DNA of 64,000 bases from Gaeumannomyces sp. JS-464 (GCA_002197995.1 NGZR01000006.1:2345001-2409000), one strand, 5' to 3'; positions 48,030-59,590 are shown, counted from the first letter of the stretch. Made by a program: numbers and translations. Notes: a model not told the origin generated them from the sequence alone.

Positions 48030-49370
48030 CCGCTTTATTTTTTGGGGCTATTATAACCTCCCCGTTAATATTTAACGGGGAAGCCGTATAGCGGGTGTAA
48101 GTTTATGCCACTTTATAGCACGGTATAACGCTTTTAAAAAATCCATTTCTTTTAGCACGCTAGCTTAATGCTGTTTTTTAGCCGTTCGAACCGTTGCTTT
48201 TAAAGCACGGGCTGCGGCCGTAAAAAGCCCGCCGTTTCCCATAGCTTTTGCAAAGTCCCGTTAAGCGTTAGCGCATTTTTCGTTCCATTAAAGTTGGCCT
48301 TTTTTTTTAACTTTAAACCCTCGGCCGAAAGCTATTAACGCATTTTTTAATAGGTTTATTAATGCTTCGGCCGTTTTATCCAGGTAATCCGCAATATTTG
48401 GGTTTATAAATGGTAGTAAACTGCCGGCCCCCGTTATTACCACGTTTGCGAAAAACGGTAGTTTATCGTTTGGTAGCGTAATACGCCGGCAATTCGGAAC
48501 GAAGTTATTGCGGTTAGGAATTTCGATCCGTATTATACGATAGTTCGAATCGGTTGCTAGCGAAAAGTCGATTTCCGCAGTTATTAAAAGGGCGTTAAAA
48601 AAGGTAAAATCCAAAACGCTTTTATCGTTATGCGTAGGTTAGTTTAGGTCGGTAAATAAAAAAAGGTTATAAATATTAACCTATTAGGTTATATCCTGGC
48701 TTTTATTCCTATTACTTTTAGCCGGGTCCCACGCCGAGGACTTTGCGTTAAAATCCCCGGTTATAATGCATTTTGCCGTTAGGCGTTAACGCAGTAAAAG
48801 GTTTAACGAAAGTTTTGAAAAGTCCTTTAAAAGCTTATATACGTTAACGAAAGTACACCCGGCCACGGTAAACTAAAGGATATCCCGGGTGTTACCTGCC
48901 GGCCGGTCCGCTACCGGCCGAAACCCCGGGTTTTTCCGCACGTAAGTTATTATTTTGGGTTTGGTTTAGTGGTCGTGCCAATTATCCACCGGGGTAAATA
49001 GCTCGTACAACGGGTGGGTATAAATTATAAGCTTTTTTTTCCACGCGCTAAAAAGCTTTTGCATTAGCACCACGTCGATATTTTAGCTTTAAAATAGTTA
49101 AAGTAAAATAACCGCCGCTTTCCAACTACGTTAAACGTTCGCTTAGGCGGCGGTTAAAGCACGGCGGCGTTCGGGGCGAGGCTCCGGGCGCCGGGCCCTA
49201 TTGCTATGCGTTTGTTATATCCGGTTGGCTGCTGGCATACGTAAAAGCGGCGTTAATGTATTAAAAGCTTTGGTTTTAAAGTTATTAGCCGGCGGTACTA
49301 TTGGTATCCTCCAAAAGGTTTCCGGTTATTTCGGTAACTTTTTCGGGCTCGGAAAAGTCCATTTTTATAT
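48030..49370 (-). pseudogene. LINE ORF2 of L3, endonuclease half
   Basis: Minus strand. The C-terminal endonuclease part is open at 48288-48614 (DFTFFNALLITAEIDFSLAT, IRIEIPNRN), preceded by blocks near 48640-49100 that match apurinic-type endonucleases of LINEs. It joins the RT half at 39924 when element F is removed. Parallel open stretch in L1: 32081-32479. Confidence 0.78.
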
Positions 49371-50800
49371 TTGCTAATATGTCGTATTAGTTATTGGAAC
49401 TAACCTTAAACCTTTTAGCAAAATGCCTTTTTTTGCCGGCCGTACGGGCCGCGCTTTTAAAAGCCGGCGGATTTACCAGGCTTGCTTCGGCAGCGTTAGC
49501 AGTGGTAGCAGCGGTAGGAACGGCGGCGGCGGCGGGGGTAACGAAAGCAACGGCGTTGCCGGTACCAGCCGCGGGATTAGCATTAGCGGTAACGGTTACA
49601 CTGGAATTGTCCGTAGTAACCGCGGTTGCAAAAAGGGCGTTAGCGGTAGCGGTAGCGGCGGCCGCGGCGGTAACGGCGGCAGCGGCGGCTTCCACCTTTT
49701 TTACCGCCGCCCGGTACGCTTATGCGCCTAATTTCCTAACCGCGCCTTTTTCCCCACGGGTTAAATGCTTTAGCATTTCGTTTACCCGTATAAGCTTTAT
49801 AAAGCAGTTCGGGTGGTCGGCTGGGTACGGGCCCGAGCAGTTTGCGTATTGCGGAAAGGCCGTGCACGGCGATACGTGCCGGCCGTCGTTCACTTTCCCG
49901 CACCGAAAGCACCTATCGGCCCGGGTATAATTACGAGCCACGTGAAAGCCGTGGCAGCCGGGGGTATATTACGTAACCGGCGGGTACCGTTATACGCGGC
50001 GTAAAAAAGACGTAATCCCTTAAAGCTTAAACCCGGTTACGTGCGTATAAAAAAATGTAATCCATAATATACGCTTTTAATAATTAGCGCCGGCTTTAAA
50101 AGGTTTAACGTTTACCGGCTTATACTTTATTTAAGTTTCCACTTTTTCCCGGACCAGCTTTTTCGATACCGGGACATTTTATTCGAAACCGTTCGCTAAA
50201 AACGTAAGGTATTCGGAAATTACGTAATTAAATTAAATTTCGGGCTTTTCGATCCGTTCGGCGTTATATAAACGGCTTAATTCGAATTAATACTGTAAAA
50301 GCCGGCTTTAAATATTAGCCGTTTTTGCTTTTAGCACGAACCTAGTAAAGGTTTAATAAGCTTCCGGGACGTCGGCTATCGTAAACGGCAAATCTTTATT
50401 ATCGGTAAAGGCTTTGCGGATATTAAAACCCGTTTGTTAGTTAGCTTAAGCCTGTTTTTCTTCCGGGATTTTAATAAAAACCCGGAAATCGGCTTGTGGG
50501 CCGGGCGGGAAGGCGGGGCTTCCGGGGTGCACGGTTTTTTAAGGCTTATAGGGGTTATTGGGGCTGCTAAAGCCTTGTTCGGGCCGCCGCCGCGTAAATA
50601 GTCGGGGGCGGGCGTTACGGGTTAAGCGCGTAAAGTTCCGAGGCCTCGTAAAGGTTTTTTTCCTTTTAAACCGGCGTTAACAGGCCGAAAAAAGCTTGTT
50701 TAGCGTATTTAATAAAACAATCCTTTTAGCCGTTAGCTTTAAGGATTGCCTCCAATGGGAAGGAAGCAATGCCGGCGTTAATAAAGCGGGCGAAGGTTGT
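49371..50800 (-). pseudogene. LINE ORF1 (Gag-like, zinc knuckles) of L3
   Basis: Minus strand. A zinc-knuckle region is open at 49720-49941: DRCFRCGKVNDGRHVSPC, then ANCSGPYPADHPNC, i.e. C-x2-C-x6-H-x4-C followed by C-x2-C-like spacing. A long Ala/Thr/Val low-complexity stretch follows (49400-49690). The N-terminal part (about 50050-50800) is more damaged and ends upstream near a GC-rich region. Known LINE ORF1 proteins of this type bind the element RNA. The Ala-rich open frames on the other strand are shadows. Confidence 0.7.
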
Positions 50801-50884
50801 GCAAATTAAAGCCGTTTACTGTTGCTTGCGGCTATAACTCGCAACAATTTCCTCCGGGCCGCCGCAGCCGACCCGAAAGGTGGG

Positions 50885-51661
50885 CGCGTAAGCCGGGGTG
50901 GGAAAGGAAAGGAAAGGAAAGGAAAGGGGCACCTATGCCGGTACTGCCGTCGTAAGTGCCTTCCTGGCCCTAAACGGGCCCTGTTAGGTATTGCGAATTC
51001 CGCAACGGGGACGGCGTGGTCGAGTGCGCTAACGCGCGGGGGGGCCCGGGTGGCAGCGACGCGTTCCTCCGGGCCGTTAGGCCGACGAGGAGGGCGCGCG
51101 CCACCCTATTGGCCGAAGGGGGGGTGTTAGCAACGGCATATTGCCGTCGCCAGCGCCGTTGGCGGGCGTGGTTATTAGTGTTAGGTTGCTAATTGGCGGG
51201 TGTTAAGGATTTGTATGCAATTTGGCAGTGTGCACTAACAGCGCAATGCCAAAAATTAGTAAATTCGAGGAAGGTCGGGGTGTACCGTAAGGGGGGGAGG
51301 GAAAGGGGCATTTGTGTCGGTGCCGACGCCGTGGAGGTCTTCCTAGCCCTGTTTAGGCCTTATTAGGTGTTGCGCGTTTCGCAACGGGGACGGCGTATTT
51401 GCGTGCGTGTGCGTTAAAAAGCGCGAGGGCCGGTGCGGCAGCGCCGCGCTCCTCCGGGCCGAGGGGCCCTTAAGGAGAGCGTGCGCCACCCTGTTAGCTA
51501 AGGGGGGGCCGTTAGCAACGGCATGGTGCCGTCGCCAGCGCCGTTGGCGGCGTGTGTTAGTGTTGTGTCGCTGGATTGGCGGGTGTTAAGGATTTGTATG
51601 CAAATTGGCGGTGTGCACTAACAGCGCAACGCTAAAAATTGGTGAATTCGAGGAAGGTAAG
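50885..51661 (-). repeat. Tandem repeat of about 390 bp at the 5' end of LINE L3
   Basis: Two GC-rich units (about 50885-51275 and 51276-51661) share ggaaagg-rich starts, cgcaacggggacggcg, cctccgggcc, gcgcgccaccct / gcgtgcgccaccct, ttagcaacggcat, gccgtcgccagcgccgttgg, gtgttaaggatttgtatgc and gaattcgaggaagg. They lie between ORF1 and the target duplication that marks the 5' end of L3, so they look like a repeated LINE 5' leader. Little RIP is visible. Confidence 0.75.
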
Positions 51662-52006
51662 GCCGGGGAGGAAATGCGCGGGAATCCAGTTTAAATATGT
51701 ATTTAATAAGCGCCTCCTTTTCGAATTCCGTTAATTTTTATAATTTAGGCATGCTATCGCGTCGAGCAGGTCGGCCGCGCTTTCGACGCGTTAAAATCGA
51801 TCTCGCGACCAAATAGATTTTTGCAGCTTCCCGCACGTTTAGTTTTAGGTTAAATTGCAAAGTTTAAAAAGTAAGCACTACCCGGCTTTCGTTATTTCCC
51901 ATTAATATTGTTGTGGGTAAAGGAATTGGTTGCGAAAGAAAAAGTGTCGCGTGGTCGCGTGTTTTGGCCCACTCGCTAATGTGGCCCACTCGTTTGTAAA
52001 CCACGT
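51662..52006 (-). mobile_element. Fot1/pogo element copy 3, N-terminal part and right terminal repeat
   Basis: The minus strand reads LTEFEKEALIKYIFKLDSRA FPPRP, the N-terminal helix-turn-helix of the same transposase as at 35787-36000, little mutated. The right end reads taaaccacgt then TA (52007-52008), with two subterminal copies of ggcccactcg. Beyond TA a gypsy RT gene (G) resumes, so this Fot1 copy had inserted into G. Confidence 0.8.
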
Positions 52007-52424
52007 TATTCGAATGCCTAATAGTTAAGTTCGGTATAATAAACGCCTTTAGCTCGTTTTAGCACTATATTAACTATACGTTAAAAAACGTTTTAACTAA
52101 ATACGTTATAATTTACGTTAATAATATTTTAATTTATAGCGAAATTAAAACGGAATACCGGTAATACATTAAAAAAGTAATATAAAAATTCGCTAACGCC
52201 GACTTATTTATCGATATTTAAAAGTGCAAATTTAACGTAAAAAAAAGAAAATATTTAGGATTTATCGTTTCGATAATAAAAATTCGGATGGATTTAAATA
52301 AAATGGCGGCGATTAAATTATAAATACCATTTGTTACGTTACGGGAATTTTAACGTTTTTTTAAAATCGCGAACTTTTACAAACGGTTTATATTCGTAGC
52401 AATCGTGCCGGTACCGGTTTTTAG

Positions 52425-52755
52425 GGTAAAAAGGCTTTTAAATTCATATATTTCCAAAAGCTGTTTGTTTTTTAAGTATAAAGAAAAGGCTTATCGTACG
52501 AGTTTTGCCTAATATATATATCCCATGCTAAAAGCCGCGGGGTGCGATTGTATAAGGCAAATCTCGGAGTTGGGATTTAACTTGGAACTTGCACAGCTTT
52601 TATGCATAACGGTTTGGCCGGTAATTTCCATGCCAAAACCTCCGTGCTAAAAAAACGTTGTTTTTTACCACGGAGTTTCGGGCCGTAGATTTTCCGTTTT
52701 CCGTAAATAGCTTTGTGCGACTTTTAACTGCCTATTTAACAGTTTATTTAAAGCT
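52425..52755. other. Non-pol insert 1 inside gypsy G
   Basis: This lies between the RT and RNase H parts, where pol sequence should be continuous. It retains CA/TG dinucleotides (for example ttgcacag, ccatgc) unlike its flanks. It includes an inverted repeat ctccgtg...cacggag (52639-52676). No recognised gene; borders are approximate. Confidence 0.45.
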
Positions 52756-54439
52756 TTTTCGTAATAACACGCTTATTAATAATATTAATAAGCACGAAAA
52801 GTTAATTAAGCCATTTACTAAAAAAGGTTTTAGCAGTTTTTCGCCAGCTTCGCGACGTTTTTTTTTTTCGGAAATTACATTAGCTTTTTATAACTTAACG
52901 TTAAAAACGATCGTAAAAGTAAAAGCTTTTAAATAGGCTATAAAAGGAGTTTTTTTACAAGTAAATTCGAACGGGATACGCCGGCTTATCGCTTTTTTTT
53001 CGTTAAACATTCGCTAGTAAAATGCAATTATAAAATATACGATAAAAAGCTTTTAACGATTATTAAAGCATTTAAAAATGGAAACCTAAGCTTTAAAACG
53101 TCCAATCGCTAGTAAAAATATAAATAAATTATAAAAACTTTTAATTTTTCGCTATTATTAAAATTTTAAACCAACGATAAGTTAAATAGTCGGAATTTTT
53201 TAACGATTTTAAATTTTACATTGTATATAAAGCCGGGAAAACTGCTATTATTCCCGATGCACTTTTACGCTTCCCCGGCGTTCGTTTAGCGAATATTCGA
53301 AAAGTAATTAACGAAAAAGTAGCGTTTCGCTAATAAACATTATTATTACCAAAACGGTAAAACCTTAGCGAAATATTAGCGCTATTAAAAGTTTTTAATA
53401 CATTTAAGCATATAAACGTGTTAATAAAAAATGCGTACGCCATTTCGAAATTAGCATAAATTATAATATTTTATTTGTAAAACCCGGCGAAACGATAATT
53501 CCCCGTTTGGATTTAAAAGTTAGTTAAATTAGTTAAAACTAATTGCTAAGCGATACGAAAACGCGTATATTGTAAAAGCCGGCTGTTTATCCTTTTTAAC
53601 GAAACGTTTAAATTTTAAATTTTGCATAAAACGTATAGCTTATTATTAAACCGCTATTTAAAACGCAGCAAAACTTAAAACTTTATACGTAAAACATATA
53701 TTTAACTACGGTTATCGCGAACCATTAACGCATTTGTTTACCGTTACTATTTATGCAAAGTATTTAAAATAAAGAAAAAATCCTTAAAAAGGTTATTAAA
53801 ATTACTACCAGTGCTATTTAAGTTATAATTAAATATTTTATCGATTACGTTAACCCGTTACCGTTATACAAACGTTAAAGTATTATTTACCATTATATTA
53901 TAATAATAATAAACCGGTTAACGAAAATGCGTTATTATATTTTAATATTAAAAACTAACGCAAGCCGTTTAATAAACGCTTTCTTTTCGCAAATATATCG
54001 TGTATACGGCACTTTAAATACTATCGTTTCGAATTAAAACCGGCAATTCGTATTCGCATTTTGAAAAAAACTAAGTCGGAAATTTAGCGTTACGTTTAAA
54101 CATTCGTCGTCGTTATACTTCGAATTCGACAAGCAAACGGAAATTTTAAACGCGTATATGGAATAATATTTACAAGCATTTTGCTTATATTATTAAAACG
54201 ATTAAATTAATTAACTTTTAATACAAAAGTTCGCTAATAATAACTACGTATTAAAAAGTACTAAAGTTTCCCTTTTTTCGCTAATTATAAATAAAACTTT
54301 TATATAAGCACGAAACCGAAAAGCGAGCAACTAACCGGCGAAATACTAGCGCGATAACGAAAAATTTATAACGCTATTATAATTGTAAAAATATAGGGTT
54401 TTAATTAAGGCGTGCTTACGCTAATTACAATAATTAACA

Positions 54440-54910
54440 GGGTTACGTTTAGTTAATACGGGCTTTGTTAAGCACTACAAGTAGTGCTAGCAAAGCTTTA
54501 AGCTTAGTGGGTGGTACAAGCTTATATTGCAGGAAAGGGGCGTTAATAATCGCCTTTTTTATATACCTTTTAACATCGATCCCGCGGGCCCCCCGCCCAA
54601 AGGGGTTCCGGTGCCGCACGCGATTTTCCGAAAAATTATTTTGTATAAGGAAATTAAAAAATCGACCCACCGCTATTAAAACCATTTTTACGTTAGGTTT
54701 TTAAATTTAACTTGTGCGTTTTTCATCCTCGTTTTAGCGCGTGCAAAGTAGGTAAATTAAGTAGCCCTACAGCGGCTAATTTAAGCGTTATAGCACGCTA
54801 TAGGCCGACCTTATGCACGGATTTACAAAAGTACGGGGTAAGTAATAAAAGGTAAGTAGTGCGGGGTAAATAAGGTTTATACACTTAACCTTAGCTAAAT
54901 ACATTAATTC
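54440..54910. other. Non-pol insert 2 inside gypsy G
   Basis: About 0.47 kb splitting the integrase C-terminal linker. It is richer in G/C and in CA/TG than its flanks. Both strands show open stretches of about 79 codons without a recognised product. Possible ends ggttacgtttag (left) and acacttaacc (right) are weakly inverted. A palindrome agcactacaagtagtgct lies at 54471-54488. Candidate small non-autonomous element or partial LTR. Confidence 0.45.
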
Positions 54911-55489
54911 TTTTTAATAATAATGGTAAACAAAGTTTAAAAGGTTTAAAACTACGTTAAACGTTAGCCGAAACTAGTAAAAAAAGTATAAAAAAGCAGT
55001 AAATCGATATCGGGTTAACGCGGGAACTTTTACGTTAAACGATTTAATATAAATTAATATAAAAAACATAGCCATTTTTTAACTTACGAATAAGCTCGTT
55101 AAACAGTGGATTAAACCGTACCCGATTATAAAGGTTTACTTTCGAGTTTTAACCGTTAACCTACCAGCGTATTATAAATTATTCCTCGTTTTTCACGTTT
55201 TATTAATTTAAAAAAACCCTGGCTTTTTAAAGTAAAAAGTAATAAATATTAAACACGATAAGCGAGCTGCCGGCATAACGCTAGCAAATAACTAAAAAAA
55301 ACGCAAACGAAAAGCTGGTAAAAAGGTGGCATTTTAACCGCATTTTAAACTTAAAAAAAAAATTTTGCGCATTAAAATATAAAGTAAAATAGGTCGCTTT
55401 TTACAAGTTAATTTAACAACCGTTACGGGATTTAAAAAAAGCGGATAATAAAATCCGGGATTTTTATAAAAAAAATATCCCAATAAGTT

Positions 55490-56910
55490 AAAACTACTAA
55501 ACTAATAGTAAAACCTAAACGAAACACCGGCACCGGATTAACGCATAACCGGTTTAACTTAACGCGTTAAAAAGGAATAACCCGTTCGGCGACGTTTTAA
55601 AAAGAAGTTTAAACGGGCATTTTAGTTTTAACTAACGGCGAAAACTGCGAAACGGGAAAGGAAAAAAAGCGAAACGAAAGCGAAGGATAATTAAGCTATT
55701 TAAAGCGAGCTTACCCCGGGTTACAGCTATATGTTAATAATAACTAACTATTTACTTAATTTTTAAACGCGCGCCGGTAATTTATTAAAAAAACCCGCGT
55801 AAAGCGGAAAAACACGCTAGCGAAACGCTAGCAAAAAAACGGATTATAAATAAAACAGCAAGTTTAAACGCAAACGCCGTAAACGTAACGGCGAAAACAA
55901 AATGTAAAACCGTTGTAATAACGGAATTTCGCGGAATGCTAGTTTCGAAGCTCGCCTTTTTCGTTTTTGTTATTTTTAATATTAATTAAAGCGTTAATAA
56001 ACGCTAACGTTTCGCCGGTGTGAAAATACTTAATATATAAGTTATAAACGGCGTAAAGCTCGCTTTTAAACGTGCGTTTAACCGCAATTTAAAAATTATA
56101 ACCGGGGTCGCCGTCGCGAAAACGCAATTAATATTAAACCGAATTAAAAAAGCAACGTTATTAAAACGTTAAAAAAAGCCGCATACGATACGTATTAAAT
56201 TTAAAGCATTTTACTATTTTAAATCCATTCGTTAACGCTAAGAAATCGATATAGCTTAAAACTAAGCCAGCATTTAAAAACGCGACGTAATAATCGCGTT
56301 AAAACCGTTGCTTTAATATAAAGTTAAACAAAACTAAAACGGCGAAATAAAAGCGGAATATTTACAACACGCGACTTTTAAACACCCGTTTCGGTATAAA
56401 CCTAACGGATATGCGTTTTAAAATTAACGAAAGCATTAATTAACTAGGTAACCGCTTTCGCGACGGCGATACGATAATTAGCCGTTATAATACCGAATTC
56501 GAAAAAGTCGGAATTTTTTACTTATTAGCGTTAAAAAAAAACTAGTAGCTTTTTTTTACGTACTTTTAACAACTATCGATTTAAAAAACTTTAACAGCGC
56601 TAATTAGCTAAACCAAATCGTAAAAATCGCTTTTTATAAAAAGGCAAACTTAGCAAACGAAACGTTAGTTAAACGGAACGCGACGCGACGAAATAAAGCA
56701 ATTTAACAGGGATTTAAGGAAATACCAAGGCAATAAACCTTAATGCACGTTTTACAAAGCGCGAAATATTAATCGCAATTAATAAACGATTTGGTTTTAT
56801 TTTTACCGCCCGTTCGGGGATAAAAAAACGCTATTTAATCGTTAAAATTAAACGTTAAATTATTAACGCGATTATGGAAATAGCGAAAATACTCGCCGGC
56901 TATTAGTAGG
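55490..56910 (+). pseudogene. Degraded retroelement-like coding remnant, possibly gag
   Basis: The plus strand from about 56380 reads RDGDTIISRYNTEFEKVGIF and then a charged region (56640-56780), the kind of sequence seen in Gag proteins, but I recognise no specific family. The preceding part (55490-56350) is A-rich with no clear frame. Stops are frequent. Confidence 0.35.
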
Positions 56911-57169
56911 AGTGTTACTTTTGTCGGGGCCCGGAGCTTTCCCAAGTTGACACACAAAGATTTATAAATTTGGAAGGTTTTTGTATTGTGCATAAAGAGG
57001 AAGGAGATTTAGCTACAAGAAAAGGGGCTAACAGGCCCCCTTTTATTTGCGAAAAGGTTTGGGCTTTTAGGTTACGTAAGCCCTGTGGGCCTTGTAAGCT
57101 TTGGGAGCCTCCCAAGCCTTTCAAACCTCCAAATCCCTCGAGTGCATGCGCCGGAATAACTATCTAACA
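56911..57169. repeat. Solo LTR of another family, almost free of RIP
   Basis: 259 bp with inverted ends TATTAG (originally TGTTAG) and CTAACA, and a perfect 5-bp duplication CCGGC (56906-56910 and 57170-57174). CA and TG are frequent inside, unlike the surrounding sequence. A TATA-like tttataaattt lies at 56960-56970. It differs from the LTRs of family 1 and F. The short open frames inside are probably chance. Confidence 0.75.
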
Positions 57170-57174
57170 CCGGC

Positions 57175-57767
57175 GTAAATATAAAAACATTGCATATATT
57201 TAAATTAAAAAAAAGGTTATAACTAGTAAAAGCCGGGCTTGCTTTAAATAAACGTTATCGTTTTAATAACGAAAAGGAATAATTGCGATAAAAGCGTAAA
57301 AGGATAGCGAAATAACGGCGACGAAACGAGAAAACGAAAGCGAAAAAAAAGGAAAAGAAAAATTAATAATGCTTAACTGGAAAAAAGGAAAAAGGAAAAG
57401 GAAAAATTCCGGCGAAAAGAAAAAAAAGAAAGGAAATAAGCAGAAAACTTAAAAAAAAAGCGGCGTTTTTTTAATTAGAAAACCGCGCTTTATTACCAGT
57501 TATAACGCACCGCATTATAACCGCGGTAACGACGTTACGCTAAAAAAACAACGCTATATAGCAAACTAAATTAGGAACGATAGCGTGGTATTAATTGGTA
57601 ATTAAAAAACTAGTTGCAGTTTAAAAAAAAGTACTATTACGGGATTAAACTTAGCACATTTATATTTACCTATAAATTTGCCGGGTTTTACAAGGTTAGT
57701 GGACTTTCCCTTTTTATGCACTAATAAACCTTTAATTTAATACTTAATTGCAACGCCGTAATACGAA
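57175..57767. other. Unassigned AT-rich stretch
   Basis: Purine-rich from 57280 to 57470 (many gaaaa and ggaaa runs), which would read as Lys/Arg/Glu on the plus strand. It probably continues the remnant at 55490-56910 across the solo LTR. No domain is recognised. Confidence 0.35.
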
Positions 57768-58131
57768 CGGTTTATATTTAAAAAGCACCGTTTTTAAGTT
57801 TTTTCGAAATAATTTTTCGTATTCGTGGTATTTTTTTTAAAACATTTGCAAGCCGTTCGTTAATATTAAATTAATTGTTTTATTTGTTTTCCATTTTAAA
57901 TAATTGTATATTCGTTAATGTTAAATACAAACATTAATTGTTATATTTTATTACCGTTATAACTTTTTTTTATTGCTTTTTATATTTACGGTTTTAAATT
58001 CGTAATTGTTAAACCGTCGTAATTATTTATAACTATATTTATTAAATTTAACTAATAGTTTAATTTATTCGTAAATTATTTTTTCCGGAATTATAAATTT
58101 TTTAAAATAATATTTCCCTTTTTTATAATTA
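57768..58131 (-). pseudogene. Fragment of gypsy family 1 pol
   Basis: This aligns closely with 15490-15855 of element C and 63580-63945 of element D: cggtttatatttaaaaagcac at the start, then gttaatgttaaatac and ttattaccgttataac. It covers the part of pol just upstream of RT on the minus strand. It ends at TA (58130-58131), where the Fot1 copy 2 begins. Confidence 0.75.
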
Positions 58132-59590
58132 ACGTGGTTTATTAGCAAGTCGCGCATATTACCAAATCGCGCACTTACATTTAACTTTTAAACAATTAAC
58201 GTGCATATTAACCTAATAACGCTAAAAATCCATTTAAATTATTCGGAACTATATATATCGGACATTTTTACTTCCTTTTGGCAAATGCGCGCATTGTATC
58301 CGGTTTTGCCGCAAATGCCACATCGCCGACGAATTATCGTCGCCTTTTTTTTTAAGCTTTATAATCGCGCATTTCTTATTATAACTGCTTATTTAACTTT
58401 TGCTGGTTTAAAACATTTCGTATTTTTTTAATAATATGTAACCCTTTTTTTAAACACGTATTTTTTTTAGCTTTCCGGCGTTTGCTTAATGCTTCGTTCG
58501 CTTTGCGTAGCGAAGCAACTTCGGCTTTAAAAAAGGCCATTTAATGCATTATTAAACACGTCCTTTTCGCAAGCTAATCCATAACCGCTAGCATAGGTAA
58601 CGAAAAGCTGCTCCGGTAATTAAAAATCCGAGTTTTAATATATTCGGATTGCGAAGTTGCGTTTTTAACTGTTTAAAGCGTTTTAAAAGTCCAAAGTTCG
58701 GCGTTGTTTAAAAACTTTTTCGAGGGAGTTAAAGTTCGTAACCTTACATCCAGCTTTTCCAAAACCGAATTTAAATTAAAAGGAGTAAAGCTAGCTTTTT
58801 AAAAACCTTTTTAAATATTTTTTCGGTTATAAAATTAAAAAATGCCGTTTTAAACGCTAAAAAAAACTCGACTTTAATTACGTAATTAACGTGTAACTTT
58901 ATTAAATTTTCGATTTTTTAACCGTACGCTTTTTTTAACGGGTTAAAACATTTAACGTTAAACGGTTAAAAAAAGTAAAACGATTGCGAAGGTATGCAAA
59001 GCGTAATAATGTTATATTTTTAGTAATAAAGTTCGAAATTCGTTAAATGGTAACTTTCGTAGCCGTTTAGCATTAACAAACGATAGGTGCATTTTATACG
59101 CGATATAATGTGCTTATCGAAATGTTAAATCCATTTTAGGCCAAGCTCGTTTATAATCCACCCGTTAGCATTTGTTAAAATAACCTAATCGCGTAAAAAG
59201 CCGGTTTTTAAATACCAGTTAGCTAAATGGTATTACCTTTTAACCGATAATAAAAAAAGGATTGCTTAACCGCAATAATTAACCTTTTAAATAATTATAA
59301 CCTATTTCCGGTTGCTAAGCTGGATTAGCTTTGTTTTATTACGGCTTTTCGATATTATAATAATTATAACGGCGGCGATTATGCTTATAAGGAAACCGGT
59401 TTCGTCGAAATTGTAAATATCGTTATTTAAAATGCTATATTTAGTTATAATATTTCGTATAAAGTTAAACCAGGTAAAAATAAGTTTAAAATTTTCGCAT
59501 TTAGCCTTTTAGTAATCGTACTTTCGAATTTTGCCGAGCTTTAAGCGGCGTTTAACAAACTTTTCGACTTAGCACTTGCCGATAGCGCTT
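58132..59590 (-). mobile_element. Fot1/pogo DNA transposon, copy 2 (cut by element D)
   Basis: The left terminal repeat acgtggttta (58132-58141) is preceded by TA and matches the reverse complement of the right ends at 1534 and 52006. The right side is interrupted at 59591 by gypsy D; its missing N-terminal part should lie beyond the window. RIP-degraded. Confidence 0.8.
58250..59590 (-). pseudogene. Fot1/pogo transposase, copy 2, with C-terminal zinc knuckle
   Basis: The minus strand runs parallel to 1-1200. The DNA-binding part near 59480-59590 and the DDE core near 59000-59250 are recognisable through stops. At 58270-58335 it reads RRRCGICGKTGYNARICQKE, a CCHC zinc knuckle found at the C-terminus of many fungal pogo-type transposases. 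That segment is almost unmutated. Confidence 0.8.

Larger units (their letters stand above)
48030..51661 (-). mobile_element. LINE copy L3, 5' part (leader, ORF1, endonuclease)
   Basis: Continuation of 36914-39924 on the minus strand. The 5' boundary is set by gccggggagg at 51662-51671, which repeats 36904-36913 at the 3' end. L3 is the only LINE copy here with ORF1 and leader. Confidence 0.82.
52009..55480 (+). pseudogene. Ty3/gypsy pol G: RT C-terminal part, RNase H, integrase, chromodomain (RIP-degraded)
   Basis: Plus strand. RT begins mid-domain at 52009 (FECLIVKFGIINAFSSF), with the box IIYVNNILIYSEIKTEYR near 52105-52160, both active-site Asp now Asn. KYLGFIVSIIKIRMDLNK and NFYKRFIF follow. 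RNase H is near 52960-53130, and a PDALLRFPG motif near 53257. The integrase zinc part and core are near 53590-54200 (IIIINRLTKMRYYI, RVYGTLNTIVSN). The integrase C-terminus is near 54950-55200 (NLPAYYKLFLVFHVLL), and a chromodomain near 55368-55480 (ALKYKVKxVAFYKLI). The upstream half was lost beyond the Fot1 insertion. Two stretches (52425-52755 and 54440-54910) do not belong to pol. Confidence 0.82.

Noticed and set aside
49394..49930. 178-codon Ala-rich open frame on the plus strand
   Set aside because: GC-rich low-complexity sequence is open in several frames. The minus strand holds LINE ORF1 with zinc knuckles, so this is a shadow.
56915..57167. Small genes on both strands in the low-RIP block
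   Set aside because: The block has LTR ends and a target duplication; open frames of 65-69 codons are expected by chance in unmutated sequence.
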